The notes: a model not told the origin generated them from the letters alone. A stretch of 64,000 nucleotides of DNA from CALBZH01 sp964538515 (GCA_964538515.1 CAZIEW010000003.1:1-64000); one strand, 5' to 3'; counted from the first letter of the stretch, positions 25,565 to 35,482 are shown. Numbers and translations: made by a program.

Positions 25565-28500
25565 TCAAGCCTCACGAATCAACCGCAGGAGCTCTTCGGC
25601 CGAGATCTTTCCGCTGAGGTCGCTTCCGTCAAGGAGGCTGGTGGCGAGGTCACGCTTGTCCTGGTGCAGCTGAACGATCTTCTCCTCGATGGTCCCTTGC
25701 GTGACGAGACGGTAAACGGTCACGGGATGCTGCTGCCCGATTCGGTGAGCCCGGTCCGAGGCCTGGTCTTCGACGGCCGGGTTCCACCACGGGTCCATGT
25801 GAATCACGTAGTCGGCCGCAGTGAGGTTGAGCCCGAGTCCCCCCGCCTTGAGACTGATCAGGAACAGGTCTCCGCGCCCCGCCTGGAAGTCGTCCACCTG
25901 CTGCTTGCGCTCTTTGGGAACCGTGCTCCCGTCGAGATAGCGGTAGTCGATGCCCTTCTGATCCAGGTAGCCTCGGATGAGCTGCAGATGGGTCACGAAC
26001 TGGCTGAAAACCAGGGCCTTGTGGCGGCTCTCCAGGAGCTCCGTAACCACTTCCCCGAAAAGCTGCAGCTTGGAGCTCGCCAGTGGACTGTCCGGAAAGA
26101 CGAGCTTCGGGTTGCAGGCGGCCTGCCGCAACCGCGTGATTTCCGCGAGGATCTTCAGATGCTTCTGCCCGACGGGCGAACGGTCTCTCTCCAACGTTTC
26201 GAGTGCCCGTTGCCGGAGGGCTTCGTAGAAGGATGCCTCTTCGGGGCTCATTTCGACGCGCAGGACCACCTCTGTCCTGGGGGGCAGCTCCTCCAGGACC
26301 TGGGATTTCAAGCGTCTCAGGATGAATGGCTGAACGAGCTTCTTCAAGCGCTTCCTGCTTTCACGGTTCCCATAACGCTCGATGGGAATGGCGAACCGCT
26401 CGTTGAAGCGCTTGAGGGATCCCAGCAGACCCGGGTTGATAAAATTGAACAGGGTATAGAATTCGCTCAAGTGGTTCTCGATCGGGGTTCCCGTGGTGAT
26501 GAGCTTGAACTCCCCGTTCAGGCTCATGGCGGCCTGCGACCGTTTGGTCGTGATGTTCTTGATGGCTTGAGCTTCATCAAGAACGATGGTGCGCCAGGTG
26601 CGTGAGCTTAGAAGCTCGGCCTCCAGCTGCAAGAGACCATAGCTGCAGACCAGGACGTCGTGGGCGGCAAGGCTCTTGACGAGCTCCTCCCGCTGGGAGC
26701 CGCCGAAGACGATGGGGTTCAAGGTCGGCGTGAACCGTCTGGCTTCCGTGATCCAGTTCATGCAGACGGATGTGGGCGCCACAACGAGGGTGGGGCCCTC
26801 CGTGGCGCGTGCTAGGATGACCGAAAGGGCCTGGATGGTTTTGCCGAGCCCCATGTCGTCGGCCAGGCAGGCGCCGATGCCGAGATATGCCAGCCGGGAC
26901 AGCCAGACGTACCCTTCGACCTGGTAATCGCGAAGCTCGGCCTTCAAGGTCGAAGGCAAAACAGGTTGGATCTCTTGGGCATTTCGAATGGAAAGGAGAC
27001 GAGTCTTCCAGCCCTCATCGGCGTCCAGGTGGGAGAGCTTTTCAGTGAAATCCTCCAGGGCCATCGCCGCTAGGGGATGCATGCGGATTTCTTTGCCCCG
27101 ACGCTCGACGTAGGAATCCAGATCCTGGAGGCGCTTTCGGAGCTCGTTTGTCAGGGCCAGGAACTGACCTTCACCGAGGGGCACGAAGCGTGACTCGCTT
27201 GTTTGGAGGAGCTCCAGGAGCTTGCGCATGTCGAAGACCAGATCCTGGTCCACCTGCAGGTCTCCGCTCAGCTCGAGCCAGTGGGCCTTGCTGCGTATTT
27301 TGAGCCGCAGCTGATCAAAGGAGATCTCGCGCGTGACACGGAGCTTTTCGCCTTCCGGCCACTCAACGATCGCCTCCCCTTTGTCCTGCAAGGTTTTCAA
27401 ATCCAGAAGGGCTTGGAGGCAGTCCTCCGGATCATCCAGCACCCACTGCCGCTCCGACTCGGGCAGCCGAGCAAGCACGGGGCAAGCCGTCTCCACGGCG
27501 TCGGCCAGCTCCTTTTCGCGCTTGCGGTCCCGCTGCGTCTGGAGCTTCGTGCCGTCCACCTCCGTGAAGATGCTGCCGGCGCCCGTTCCGGGCTTGAGAT
27601 AGGGGCCGCCGGTGCCGAAGGGCCTGACGAAGATCTCGAAGCGGAATCCGGAGCCGGAGGGGAGCAGGTGGATGTGCGGAGTGGGGTCCGACTGGACTTC
27701 CTTGGCCTCCTTGGAGGTTCCCCCAACGCTCGAATGAACGAGCATGTGGGAGGAAAGCCCGGAGATGGCGGTCAGCACCTCCTCCTTGGCCGATGCTGGT
27801 ACTTTCAGTCCCTTGCTCCCGAGGATCTTGGCGATCCGCCGATGGCTCTCCGTGAGCTCGATCACCTTGTACCGCGTCGGGGTCTCCTTCACGATGACAT
27901 GCCGCTCCGTGGCGACCGGTGTGGCGAAGCGAATGGAAAGCTGGGAGCCGGACTGGGTGACCGCAACTTCGGGCTCGCCCTTGACGACTTCGAGCGGGGT
28001 CTCGGGCGAATCTTCGAGAAACAGGTTCGGATGCCCGATGAGGGCCGGGATCGCCTTTTCCATGTTGAGCGTGTAGCCGGGGGTGTAATACCGGTAGACT
28101 TCCCGTTCGACCGCTTGACGCAGCGTCTGGTCCTGCGGGGTCAGGTTGTCGAGACCCGCTCCGGAGGCGAGCCTGGAAAGGGCCACCGGGCGGCCTTTGG
28201 TCCAATTGCCCCTGGCGCCGCGCTTCTGCTCGAGGGGCTGGAGGCGCAGGAAGTCCTTATGGAGACCTACGAGCCAGATCAAGCGCGTGTCCGCCGCCGG
28301 GGCTCTGGCCTGATCCGCCTGGGAGGTGATCTCGATCAGGGCGTGGAGGCTGCGCTGCCACGGCTCTTCGATGCGCAGCGTCGCTACGAAAGACTGTATC
28401 CCCGTTTCCGATCGGACTTTGTCGATGTAATTGCGGCGGATCGGCGTGTTCTCTTCGACCCGGCACAGCAGCTCGGCACATTCCACGGCCAGCCAGGTCT

Positions 28501-30481
28501 GACCGACATCCCTGGCCTGGATGAACAGCTTGCTCAACCGGTCGATCCAGTCCTGGGCCAGGCTTCCTTGCAAGTAATAAAACGCCAGCGACGAAAAGAA
28601 CAGGGACCAGGGGGGGACGGGCTCCAGGGGATGCGGGATGACATCCCGCGCCTTGGCTTCATCATGGGATCTCATGTAGACCATCGACAGCAGCGATTCG
28701 AAGACCGTGGGCAGGGTGCTGTCCAGGTAACTTCTGGCCGCGCTGCTCGTGAGATACTGCTCGGCCTTTTTCAGGTGATCCGGTCCGCCCTCCTTGAGCA
28801 GCGCCAGGATATGAAAGACGCCGACGATGCTCGAGTAGTACTGCGATCGCTTGCCGAATCGCCTTCGAAGCTCCTTGAGCTCCTTTTCGAACAGGATGAG
28901 AGCCTCGGCATTCCGGCCTTCCATGAACGCGACCGCCCCCGCCCGGCCTGCCGTGAAGCCGTCTTCGTCGATCCGCTGCATGTGGACCCGTGCCTCCTCA
29001 AACCGTCCCGCCAGGAGAAAGCGCGTGCTCAGGTCATAATTGAGGCTGGCCTGCACGGCCTTGGGGAGGGGCTTCCGGCGGGACAAGGCCAGCGCCGCCT
29101 CGACGATCTCCTCATCCGCCACGAGGAGAAACGGGTTGCGGTTGAGGGCCTTTGACAAGGCCTGGGATTGGACGGCTACCGGAAGGGAGGAAAGCCATTC
29201 AGGGTCGTGAGGCTCAAAGCAGATGCCGATCAGGGGGTCCCCCTTCCCGGCCTCCAGGATGCCGTGCGCGGTCCATGCCCGGTAGAAGTGATTGAGCGCA
29301 TCGGCATCACCGGCATAGAGGGCGATCCGCAGATTTCGCACCAATCGAGCGTTATCCCTCTTGGTGGTGTAATAGCTGGCGTATTCGGTTCGCGTGGTGC
29401 GAAGCACGGCTGCGGCCATCAGGTGGAAATGGCTTTGAGGGAACCGGGATTCAACGCTTTGGAGGAGGGTGTCCGTATCGGGTGTGTCGTCCCGAGACGT
29501 CATGCGAAAAGCGGCCGAACGAATGCCGGCGTCTGCATCCCGCCTGAGAGCCTGGAGCTGGGGCCAGTATTGGTGGCCGGTCAGACGGTGGACGATGGCC
29601 GCAACCCCCTCCCGGACCACGATCTTCGGGTGGGTGGCCGCCCGCTGAATCAGGGGCACGACGGACGCATGAAGGGGATCGATGGAGCCCAGCGCCCGGA
29701 CGACATTGGAGAAGGACGTGTCTTTTTCCTGGAAAGCGGGCTCGATGAGAATCGGAACCATCGGTTTGCCGACGGCATTAACGGCGGAGAGCGCAGCCTG
29801 CCGTACACTTTGGTCCAGCGGGCCATCATCCCCGTATCCCAGGTGGGAGGCCAGGTGCCGGAGCAATGCCGACTCATCCGGTCCGGTCGGCTTGATGCGG
29901 TTCCACAAGGCCGGAAACTGGATGAGGGCGACGAAACGATCCATCAAGTCGCCGCCAGGCGAAAGCGCCCCTTGGACCCTCTCGATCGTCCAGTCCGACA
30001 GGTCCAGAGAAGCGGCGTAACGGGCGATCTCCCTCTGGACGCACGACTTGCACAGCAATCCCTTGGGAAGCTGAAGCACCGGCTCCTTTGGCCGGGAGGA
30101 GCATTGGATGCACTCGGTCTTGGCCGGCAATCGATCCAGCCAGGGGCGAGAGAGCATCTCCGCGGAGGTCAGGTTCACGGGAGCGGGGAAAATGCGCAGA
30201 GCATGGCGGGTCGCGATCTCGACAAACGCAGATCGGACTTGGTGGCCGGTGTTGAGGAGACCCGCTCGTTGCAGCTCTTCCAGATAAGGCGCCAGCGATT
30301 TGCCGGATGTGACGGACTTGTTTGGGGCGGGCAGACCGGTTGCGTGCCAGACCTGGTAGATCGTGCTCGCCGAGCTTGGCTCATAGAGGATCGAGCACAG
30401 TTGTACCAAGTTCTGAGAGAACGGCGTGAGCTTCAGATAGGTGTTTTCCAGATTCATCTGTCTGCGTGAAAGCTTCTGCAC
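25565..30481 (-). CDS. Large SNF2/RapA-family helicase-like ATPase
   Basis: A 1638-residue protein. The last third is a complete SNF2 ATPase: motif I ADDMGLGKTIQALSVI, motif II LDEAQAIKN (DEAQ box), motif III region TTGTPIENHLSEFYTLFNF, and the C-terminal helicase half with FSQFVTHLQLIRGYLDQ and ASDRAHRIGQQHPVTVYRL. The first 1000 residues contain a possible zinc-binding cluster (TECIQCSS ... LLCKSC near 125-155), HEAT-like helical repeats (ESALLRHLASHLGYGD onward) and a TPR-like stretch. The GTG start at 30481 has GGAGGAG just upstream. Such proteins move along double-stranded DNA; the cellular role is not known. It is far longer than the usual 1000-1100-residue bacterial members. Confidence 0.9.
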   Translation of the reverse strand: MQKLSRRQMNLENTYLKLTPFSQNLVQLCSILYEPSSASTIYQVWHATGLPAPNKSVTSGKSLAPYLEELQRAGLLNTGHQVRSAFVEIATRHALRIFPAPVNLTSAEMLSRPWLDRLPAKTECIQCSSRPKEPVLQLPKGLLCKSCVQREIARYAASLDLSDWTIERVQGALSPGGDLMDRFVALIQFPALWNRIKPTGPDESALLRHLASHLGYGDDGPLDQSVRQAALSAVNAVGKPMVPILIEPAFQEKDTSFSNVVRALGSIDPLHASVVPLIQRAATHPKIVVREGVAAIVHRLTGHQYWPQLQALRRDADAGIRSAAFRMTSRDDTPDTDTLLQSVESRFPQSHFHLMAAAVLRTTRTEYASYYTTKRDNARLVRNLRIALYAGDADALNHFYRAWTAHGILEAGKGDPLIGICFEPHDPEWLSSLPVAVQSQALSKALNRNPFLLVADEEIVEAALALSRRKPLPKAVQASLNYDLSTRFLLAGRFEEARVHMQRIDEDGFTAGRAGAVAFMEGRNAEALILFEKELKELRRRFGKRSQYYSSIVGVFHILALLKEGGPDHLKKAEQYLTSSAARSYLDSTLPTVFESLLSMVYMRSHDEAKARDVIPHPLEPVPPWSLFFSSLAFYYLQGSLAQDWIDRLSKLFIQARDVGQTWLAVECAELLCRVEENTPIRRNYIDKVRSETGIQSFVATLRIEEPWQRSLHALIEITSQADQARAPAADTRLIWLVGLHKDFLRLQPLEQKRGARGNWTKGRPVALSRLASGAGLDNLTPQDQTLRQAVEREVYRYYTPGYTLNMEKAIPALIGHPNLFLEDSPETPLEVVKGEPEVAVTQSGSQLSIRFATPVATERHVIVKETPTRYKVIELTESHRRIAKILGSKGLKVPASAKEEVLTAISGLSSHMLVHSSVGGTSKEAKEVQSDPTPHIHLLPSGSGFRFEIFVRPFGTGGPYLKPGTGAGSIFTEVDGTKLQTQRDRKREKELADAVETACPVLARLPESERQWVLDDPEDCLQALLDLKTLQDKGEAIVEWPEGEKLRVTREISFDQLRLKIRSKAHWLELSGDLQVDQDLVFDMRKLLELLQTSESRFVPLGEGQFLALTNELRKRLQDLDSYVERRGKEIRMHPLAAMALEDFTEKLSHLDADEGWKTRLLSIRNAQEIQPVLPSTLKAELRDYQVEGYVWLSRLAYLGIGACLADDMGLGKTIQALSVILARATEGPTLVVAPTSVCMNWITEARRFTPTLNPIVFGGSQREELVKSLAAHDVLVCSYGLLQLEAELLSSRTWRTIVLDEAQAIKNITTKRSQAAMSLNGEFKLITTGTPIENHLSEFYTLFNFINPGLLGSLKRFNERFAIPIERYGNRESRKRLKKLVQPFILRRLKSQVLEELPPRTEVVLRVEMSPEEASFYEALRQRALETLERDRSPVGQKHLKILAEITRLRQAACNPKLVFPDSPLASSKLQLFGEVVTELLESRHKALVFSQFVTHLQLIRGYLDQKGIDYRYLDGSTVPKERKQQVDDFQAGRGDLFLISLKAGGLGLNLTAADYVIHMDPWWNPAVEDQASDRAHRIGQQHPVTVYRLVTQGTIEEKIVQLHQDKRDLATSLLDGSDLSGKISAEELLRLIREA

Positions 30482-30548
30482 TCAATCTCCTCCGCCCCGG
30501 GGTGCTGGGAAGAGCGCGTAGACTCGCCTGCACCGTGATGGATGGGGC

Positions 30549-31796
30549 TCATATCCGTCCCATACCCACAACGATCGAAAGGCCTCCGTGTGGAATCTGC
30601 CAGATTCGGAGGCTCGGAAGACCGACCTTTTGGAGAAGGCTGCGCTCGGGAGCAAGGACTGCGAGTCGCCAGCCCCGGTAGAAAGTGCGAGCGTGCAGCC
30701 CCAGTCGCTCATAAAATTCCCGTCCTTCCGTCTCCAGACGCTTGCCGTAGGGGGGATTCAGAATCAGGACTCCGGGGTGGAGCGCGTGCTGCGAAGGCTC
30801 GTAGCTGAAAAAGTCCGTCGCTTCCCAGGAGACATCCTCTGAAAGGCCAGCGCGTCGGGCGTTCTCCCGGGCTATCTCGATGGCTTCGCCCTTGGCATCC
30901 ACCCCGATGATCGGAGCACGGGCACGCTCACGGATGGCTTCGCGGGCTTTTCGGCGGAGATACTCCCACTGGGCGGCCGCGAAGGATGGCCACCGCTCGA
31001 ACAGGAACGATCGGCTCATTCCGGGGGGAATCCGTCGAGCCATGAGAGCCGCTTCGATGGCGATTGTCCCGGCGCCGCACATTCCGTCGACAAGGGGCAT
31101 GTCGTCCTGCCAACCGGATCGGATCAGGATGGCGGCGGCAAGCGTCTCTCGAAGCGGTGCACCCGCGTGGCGAAGCCGGTAGCCTCGTCGGTGAAGGTGC
31201 GCGCCGGTCGTGTCCAGGCTGATTTCACAGTGGTTTTCAACAAGATGGACGAGGATCCGCTGTCTAGCCTGCGCGTCGGGATCGCTCTCCTGAGCATTCT
31301 CCGGAGGCGTCGAGGAGGCGAGGGATGGTACGGCAAGCCCTTGGGAGGCAAAACACCGCTGGATGGCTTTAAGAACCGTTTCCTGGACTCGCCCCTCATG
31401 CTCGATGCGCGAAAAGCGCACGTGCGAATCGATTTGCAGAGGGATGACGGGATTGATCCACAGCTCCCAGGGGAAATGGGACACCTTGTGGAACAGCTCC
31501 TCGAGGACGCCAGCGCGAAATCGGTGCACTCGGCATAGGACTCTGCTTGCCGTGCGCGACCAGAGGGTTGCAAGATAGCAGGATTCCATGGGGCCCGAAA
31601 ATTCGACCCCTGCTTCGGTGATCGAGCAGTCTTGAATGCCGATCGCGGCCAGCTCCTGCCGACAAATGGTCGCCAGCTCCGACGGGACGACCACCGCAAA
31701 CCGATGCTCGCGGGCCTGGACGTGGCGCTTGATGCGACGCTGGAGTGCTTTGGGCAGGTCGGGTTTCGGGTCCATGGCTTCCGGTTGTGGCTTCAT
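30549..31796 (-). CDS. RlmL-like 23S rRNA guanine-N2 methyltransferase (THUMP + SAM domain)
   Basis: 415 residues: an N-terminal THUMP region (about 30-170), then a class I SAM-dependent methyltransferase with VDGMCGAGTIAIEAALMAR (SAM-binding), IIGVDAKGEAIEIARENARR (second strand) and LILNPPYGKRLE, whose N-P-P-Y motif marks N2 or N6 base methylation. This equals the first half of E. coli RlmL, which acts on G2445 of 23S rRNA; the RlmK half (G2069) is absent. The gene ends 67 bp before the SNF2 gene on the same strand, so the two may be co-transcribed. Base specificity is by analogy. The start is uncertain (an in-frame ATG seven codons later is also possible). Confidence 0.85.
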   Translation of the reverse strand: MKPQPEAMDPKPDLPKALQRRIKRHVQAREHRFAVVVPSELATICRQELAAIGIQDCSITEAGVEFSGPMESCYLATLWSRTASRVLCRVHRFRAGVLEELFHKVSHFPWELWINPVIPLQIDSHVRFSRIEHEGRVQETVLKAIQRCFASQGLAVPSLASSTPPENAQESDPDAQARQRILVHLVENHCEISLDTTGAHLHRRGYRLRHAGAPLRETLAAAILIRSGWQDDMPLVDGMCGAGTIAIEAALMARRIPPGMSRSFLFERWPSFAAAQWEYLRRKAREAIRERARAPIIGVDAKGEAIEIARENARRAGLSEDVSWEATDFFSYEPSQHALHPGVLILNPPYGKRLETEGREFYERLGLHARTFYRGWRLAVLAPERSLLQKVGLPSLRIWQIPHGGLSIVVGMGRI

Positions 31797-31953
31797 GGTG
31801 AATGCGTAAGCGATACGCCCGGTACTATAGCGTCTTCCTGAGCAAGACGGAAGGGCTCTTTGCCTCGGACCTCTTCCCGTGGAGGCATGGAGTATGCGTC
31901 ATCGCGCTCCTTCGCGCGATTGGAGGGGCTTCGAGCGTGAGCAGAACGTGAGC

Positions 31954-31980
31954 TTGACGAAAGGGGGGCGCTCTTATAAG
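31954..31980 (+). promoter_or_regulatory. Candidate promoter of the deacetylase-radical SAM unit
   Basis: TTGACG (31954-31959) and TATAAG (31975-31980) are 15 bases apart, slightly short of the optimum. It lies about 110 bp before the deacetylase start and faces the right way. The gap 31797-32092 shows no gene. Confidence 0.35.
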
Positions 31981-32092
31981 CTAAACAAGCCAGTTGGGTG
32001 ATTGATCGCGTTGCGCTCTCCTATCCAGAGCTCGGCCAAAGCTATCCCGCCCAAGCGTTTCAGAATTCAAGGACTAAAAGGAGCCGGTTTTT

Positions 32093-32947
32093 TTGAAGCG
32101 AGATGTAAGCCCCTCATCCGAGATTCTTGGTGTTCCCGGGTATTATCGTCCTCGTCAGACGCCCGCCGTGTGGCAGATCGAACCGCCTGATTGGCGCTCG
32201 CGGCTGAGGGACGCTTTTGAAAAGGGGCTCTCCAGCCAGCGTCCCACGGTCTTTTTTCGAGCAGACGACATCGGTGCGGGTGGGCGGGCTTTTGACGCGC
32301 TGTGCCGTTTGTTTCGAGAGCACCAGGTGCCTCTTGGGCTGGCAGTTGTGCCCGCTTGGCTCAGCTCGGCGAGGAAAGAGCAGCTCCTTGCCTCGGCCCC
32401 CATCCACGAGTCCCTCTGGGGATGGCACCAGCATGGATGGCGCCACGTCAATTGGCAAAGGACCGGTAAGAAATCGGAATTTGGGGAGCAGCGTCCTCTG
32501 GAAAAGCAGTGGCGTGACATCCTGAACGGGCAGCAAAAGATGCAGGGGATTTTTGGTGAGCGCCTGCTTCCGGTCTTTACGCCCCCCTGGAACAGGCTGT
32601 CCCTTCAGACTCTCAAGATCCTTCAGCAGCTCGGTTTCAAGGCGGTCTCCCTCGACGGCCCTCTTCCCCGTGGAGCGAAAGGACCCGCACCGCTCAGGAA
32701 CCTGCGCGTTTCTCTGGACCTCCATACCAGAAAAGCGAAAGACCCCTCGGTGGACTTCGAAAATCTCCTGGTCGAACTGCCGGGAGCGCTGACCAAAAGG
32801 GAACCGGTGGGCATCATGGTGCATCATCACCGCATGACGTTGTTTGCGTTCGAATTTCTTCATGAGCTGCTCTCCCTCCTCAAAAATGATCTCCACGCAG
32901 AGTGCCTTAATTTCAGAGACCTTCTAGACGCCGACGATGCGCAATAG
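32093..32947 (+). CDS. Polysaccharide-deacetylase-like protein
   Basis: 284 residues of the glycoside hydrolase/deacetylase (NodB-like) fold. The metal site is suggested by RPTVFFRADDIG (two catalytic Asp), SLWGWHQHGWRHVNWQ (His motif) and FGERLLPVFTPPWNRLSLQT (active-site loop). There is no signal peptide, so it acts inside the cell. The start is probably the TTG at 32093, ten bases after AAGGAG. It overlaps the following radical SAM gene by 11 bp. Substrate unknown: the family also includes enzymes acting on small amides and sugars, and the two radical SAM neighbours point to a biosynthetic setting. Confidence 0.75.
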   Translation: MKRDVSPSSEILGVPGYYRPRQTPAVWQIEPPDWRSRLRDAFEKGLSSQRPTVFFRADDIGAGGRAFDALCRLFREHQVPLGLAVVPAWLSSARKEQLLASAPIHESLWGWHQHGWRHVNWQRTGKKSEFGEQRPLEKQWRDILNGQQKMQGIFGERLLPVFTPPWNRLSLQTLKILQQLGFKAVSLDGPLPRGAKGPAPLRNLRVSLDLHTRKAKDPSVDFENLLVELPGALTKREPVGIMVHHHRMTLFAFEFLHELLSLLKNDLHAECLNFRDLLDADDAQ

Positions 32948-34235
32948 GCCTGCTCTGGTTTACGCCGATGCCGAGGGGAGGATCTTCGATTGGCCTCATC
33001 TGGAGATGGCCGGGAGAAGCGGCAGCTCCTTCGAGCGTCTGCGACCGGGGGACTGGATAGAGCTGCCTCAAGGGAGTGAGCTGTTCGTGCTGCCGGGTCG
33101 GGCTCCCGTCGGATACGATCGTAAGAAGCGCTCTTTCAAAGTCCTCTCCGCGGATCCGTATGACTCCTCCAGACCGGTTCAGGGCGTTGCTGCGTTCATG
33201 GCCCCCGCGCATACGGCGACCTTCACGGCCGCCTATGAGACGCTCCCCGGTGCCCCCCTTCTCCCGCTTTTCGCCTACACGGCAGTAGGATGGCTCGACG
33301 GACGGTTTGTTGCGGCCGGCTTCCGGGTCGATCCCGACGAGCGCCAGGATGCCAGGCACATTGACCAAGCTCAAATCCGGCGAAATGCCGCAAAGCGCAT
33401 GCGTCGCGAATCGCAGAACCGACTGGTGCAGCACTTGGGGAAGTGCGCCCTGACCTATGGCTGCCCCGCTGCCAGGAATTTGTTCATGGACCGGTGGGAG
33501 GCCCCGCTCCCCACCTCGCCCGTCTGCAACGCCCGCTGCCTCGGCTGCATCAGTCTCCAAGATCGGGACGACCTTTGCGCGACCCAGGACAGGATTGCCT
33601 TCGTTCCGACTCCGGAAGAAATATGCGGGGTTGGCGTCCCGCATCTCAAGAAGGCGCCGCGTGCCGTGGTGAGCTTCGGGCAGGGGTGCGAGGGAGAGCC
33701 GCTGCTTCAGAGTCCAACGATCGGGGAATCCATTCGGATGATGCGGGAGGAATCGCCGCGGGGCACGATCAACCTCAACACGAACGGCAGCCTGCCGAGG
33801 GAGATCGATGGGTTGTGCCGGTCGGGGCTGGACAGCATCCGGGTAAGCCTGAACAGCTGCCGGCGCGAGTGCTATGAGGCCTACTTCCGTCCCCGTGGGT
33901 ACAATTTCGAGGATCTCAAAGAATCCATCCGAATCATGAAGGCCAACGGCCGGTTCGCCTCCATCAATTATTTCGTGCTCCCGGGCTTCACCGACCGCGA
34001 GGATGAATTCGAGGCGCTCTGCGGCTTCATCGAGGAAACGGGTCTCGACCTCATCCAGATGCGCAACCTCAATATCGATCCGGAATGGTACCTGACGCAG
34101 ATGGCTCAGAGTCGCGAAACCGTGACCGCCATGGGGGTGAGAGCGCTCATGACCCGCCTGCGCGAGCGATACCCGCGATTGCGATTCGGCTACTTCAACC
34201 CATGTCTCGATGCTGGAGCTGACCATGTTTTTTGA
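32937..34235 (+). CDS. Radical SAM protein with an N-terminal extension
   Basis: 432 residues. The [4Fe-4S] cluster motif C197-x3-C201-x2-C204 (PVCNARCLGCISLQ) opens the radical SAM barrel, with later barrel elements FGQGCEGEPLLQSPTIGES and LNTNGSLPREIDGLCRSGLD. The first 190 residues form an extra domain of unknown type, including a Cys pair near 170 and 176. The ATG overlaps the upstream deacetylase stop region, and the last bases overlap the next radical SAM gene, so the three genes form one unit. The reaction is unknown. The GGEP-like strand and the loop TNGS are typical of enzymes that modify small molecules or peptides. Confidence 0.82.
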   Translation: MRNRPALVYADAEGRIFDWPHLEMAGRSGSSFERLRPGDWIELPQGSELFVLPGRAPVGYDRKKRSFKVLSADPYDSSRPVQGVAAFMAPAHTATFTAAYETLPGAPLLPLFAYTAVGWLDGRFVAAGFRVDPDERQDARHIDQAQIRRNAAKRMRRESQNRLVQHLGKCALTYGCPAARNLFMDRWEAPLPTSPVCNARCLGCISLQDRDDLCATQDRIAFVPTPEEICGVGVPHLKKAPRAVVSFGQGCEGEPLLQSPTIGESIRMMREESPRGTINLNTNGSLPREIDGLCRSGLDSIRVSLNSCRRECYEAYFRPRGYNFEDLKESIRIMKANGRFASINYFVLPGFTDREDEFEALCGFIEETGLDLIQMRNLNIDPEWYLTQMAQSRETVTAMGVRALMTRLRERYPRLRFGYFNPCLDAGADHVF

Positions 34236-35364
34236 GCAGGGGCCGATACGGCCTCCAAGCGAGGCGGGGAGTCTTCTGCTGCGATTCACCCGCAACTGTC
34301 CGTGGAACCAGTGCCGCTTTTGTCCCGTCTACAAGGGGCAGCCCTTCAGTCGTCGCTCGATCCGGGAGATCCGTGGCGATATCGATGTGGTGCACGCGAT
34401 CATCGAGGATCTGAGACAGCTTTCGGTCAGGATGGGGCAGGGAGGAGAAATTACGGGGCCGGTCTTAAACGCCGTCCTGACCGACCCGGTACGCCAGGGA
34501 TGCGACCGTCACGTCGCCTACTGGGCCTATTCCGGCAAGGGGACCGTGTTCATCCAGGATGCCAACAGCCTGCTGCTCGACACGAGTGTCCTCGTCGAAG
34601 CCCTGGCCTATCTGCGTGAGAAAGTTCCGGGGGTGACTCGTGTGACCTCCTATGCACGGAGCCAAACCCTGAGCCGTAAGAGTCTGGAGGAGCTGAAGGC
34701 TCTCCGGGAGGCCGGGCTGGATCGGATTCACATCGGCATGGAGAGCGGCTCCGATGCAGTGCTGGCGTTCATGCGGAAAGGAGCCACGGCGGCGCAGCAT
34801 ATCGATGCGGGAGTCAAGGTGGTCGCTGCCGGCATTTCCCTGTCGGAATACATCATGCCGGGACTCGGCGGGAAGGAGTGGACGCGGGAGCACGCCATCG
34901 AAACGGCGCGCGTGCTGAATGCCATCGACCCTCACTTCATCCGTCTGAGAAGCCTCAGGATCCCCCCGCAAGTGCCCCTGCGTGAGGATGTGGAAGCCGG
35001 CCGATTCATCCCGCTCACGGATGACGAAACGGTTCAGGAGATCCGGCTGCTGGTCGATTCGCTGGAGGGCATTCACAGCATCTTGACCTCGGATCACATC
35101 ATGAACCTGCTGGAAGATGTGACCGGAAGATTGCCGGAAGATAAAGATGCCATGATCGGGGTTATTGACCGATACCTGGCGATGCCTTCGCAAGACAAGC
35201 TCCTGTTCCGCCTGGGACGGCGCGGCGGAGCGCTCAGGTCACTCGATGAGCTCGACAATCCCGACCTGCGCCAGCGGCTGCGATTTGCTATGCGGGACCT
35301 CGTATCCCACAAGGGCGGGGACATCGAGAAGCTTATAGCGGAACTCGGAGATCAGTATATTTAA
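34225..35364 (+). CDS. Radical SAM protein with Cx4Cx2C cluster motif
   Basis: About 379 residues. The cluster motif is RNCPWNQCRFCPVYKGQPF, that is C-x4-C-x2-C, one residue longer than the canonical C-x3-C-x2-C; this variant is known in a group of radical SAM proteins with a CxWNxCxFC signature. Barrel strands follow (DRIHIGMESGSDAVL, EYIMPGLGG). An ATG at 34225 with GGAG upstream is preferred to the ATG at 34210. It overlaps the preceding radical SAM gene by 11 bp. Its C-terminal tail (from LLEDVTGRLPEDKDAMIGVI to the stop) is duplicated in decayed form at 36188-36454. Reaction unknown. Confidence 0.82.
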   Translation: MFFEQGPIRPPSEAGSLLLRFTRNCPWNQCRFCPVYKGQPFSRRSIREIRGDIDVVHAIIEDLRQLSVRMGQGGEITGPVLNAVLTDPVRQGCDRHVAYWAYSGKGTVFIQDANSLLLDTSVLVEALAYLREKVPGVTRVTSYARSQTLSRKSLEELKALREAGLDRIHIGMESGSDAVLAFMRKGATAAQHIDAGVKVVAAGISLSEYIMPGLGGKEWTREHAIETARVLNAIDPHFIRLRSLRIPPQVPLREDVEAGRFIPLTDDETVQEIRLLVDSLEGIHSILTSDHIMNLLEDVTGRLPEDKDAMIGVIDRYLAMPSQDKLLFRLGRRGGALRSLDELDNPDLRQRLRFAMRDLVSHKGGDIEKLIAELGDQYI

Positions 35365-35454
35365 GAAGCTGCTTGCAGAAAAGTTGGTTTTTATAGTAAT
35401 ATAAATTAGTTATTCCATTATGACCAAAACCCTTGGCAAAGAGATCCGTAAAGG

Positions 35455-35482
35455 GTAATATTCTTACTATTAAGAATATTAC
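35455..35482. promoter_or_regulatory. Perfect palindrome before the AbrB/VapC pair
   Basis: GTAATATTCTTA and its exact complement TAAGAATATTAC surround CTAT, giving 12-bp arms in an AT-rich stretch. It ends 8 bases before the AAGGAG of the antitoxin gene. It is a strong candidate operator for toxin-antitoxin self-repression. Confidence 0.65.

Noticed and set aside
27203..29155. 650-codon open frame on the plus strand
   Set aside because: It lies antisense within the SNF2 gene. Its translation lacks any family motif and is rich in Gly, Arg and Asp as expected from reversed high-GC codons, and it has no ribosome-binding site.
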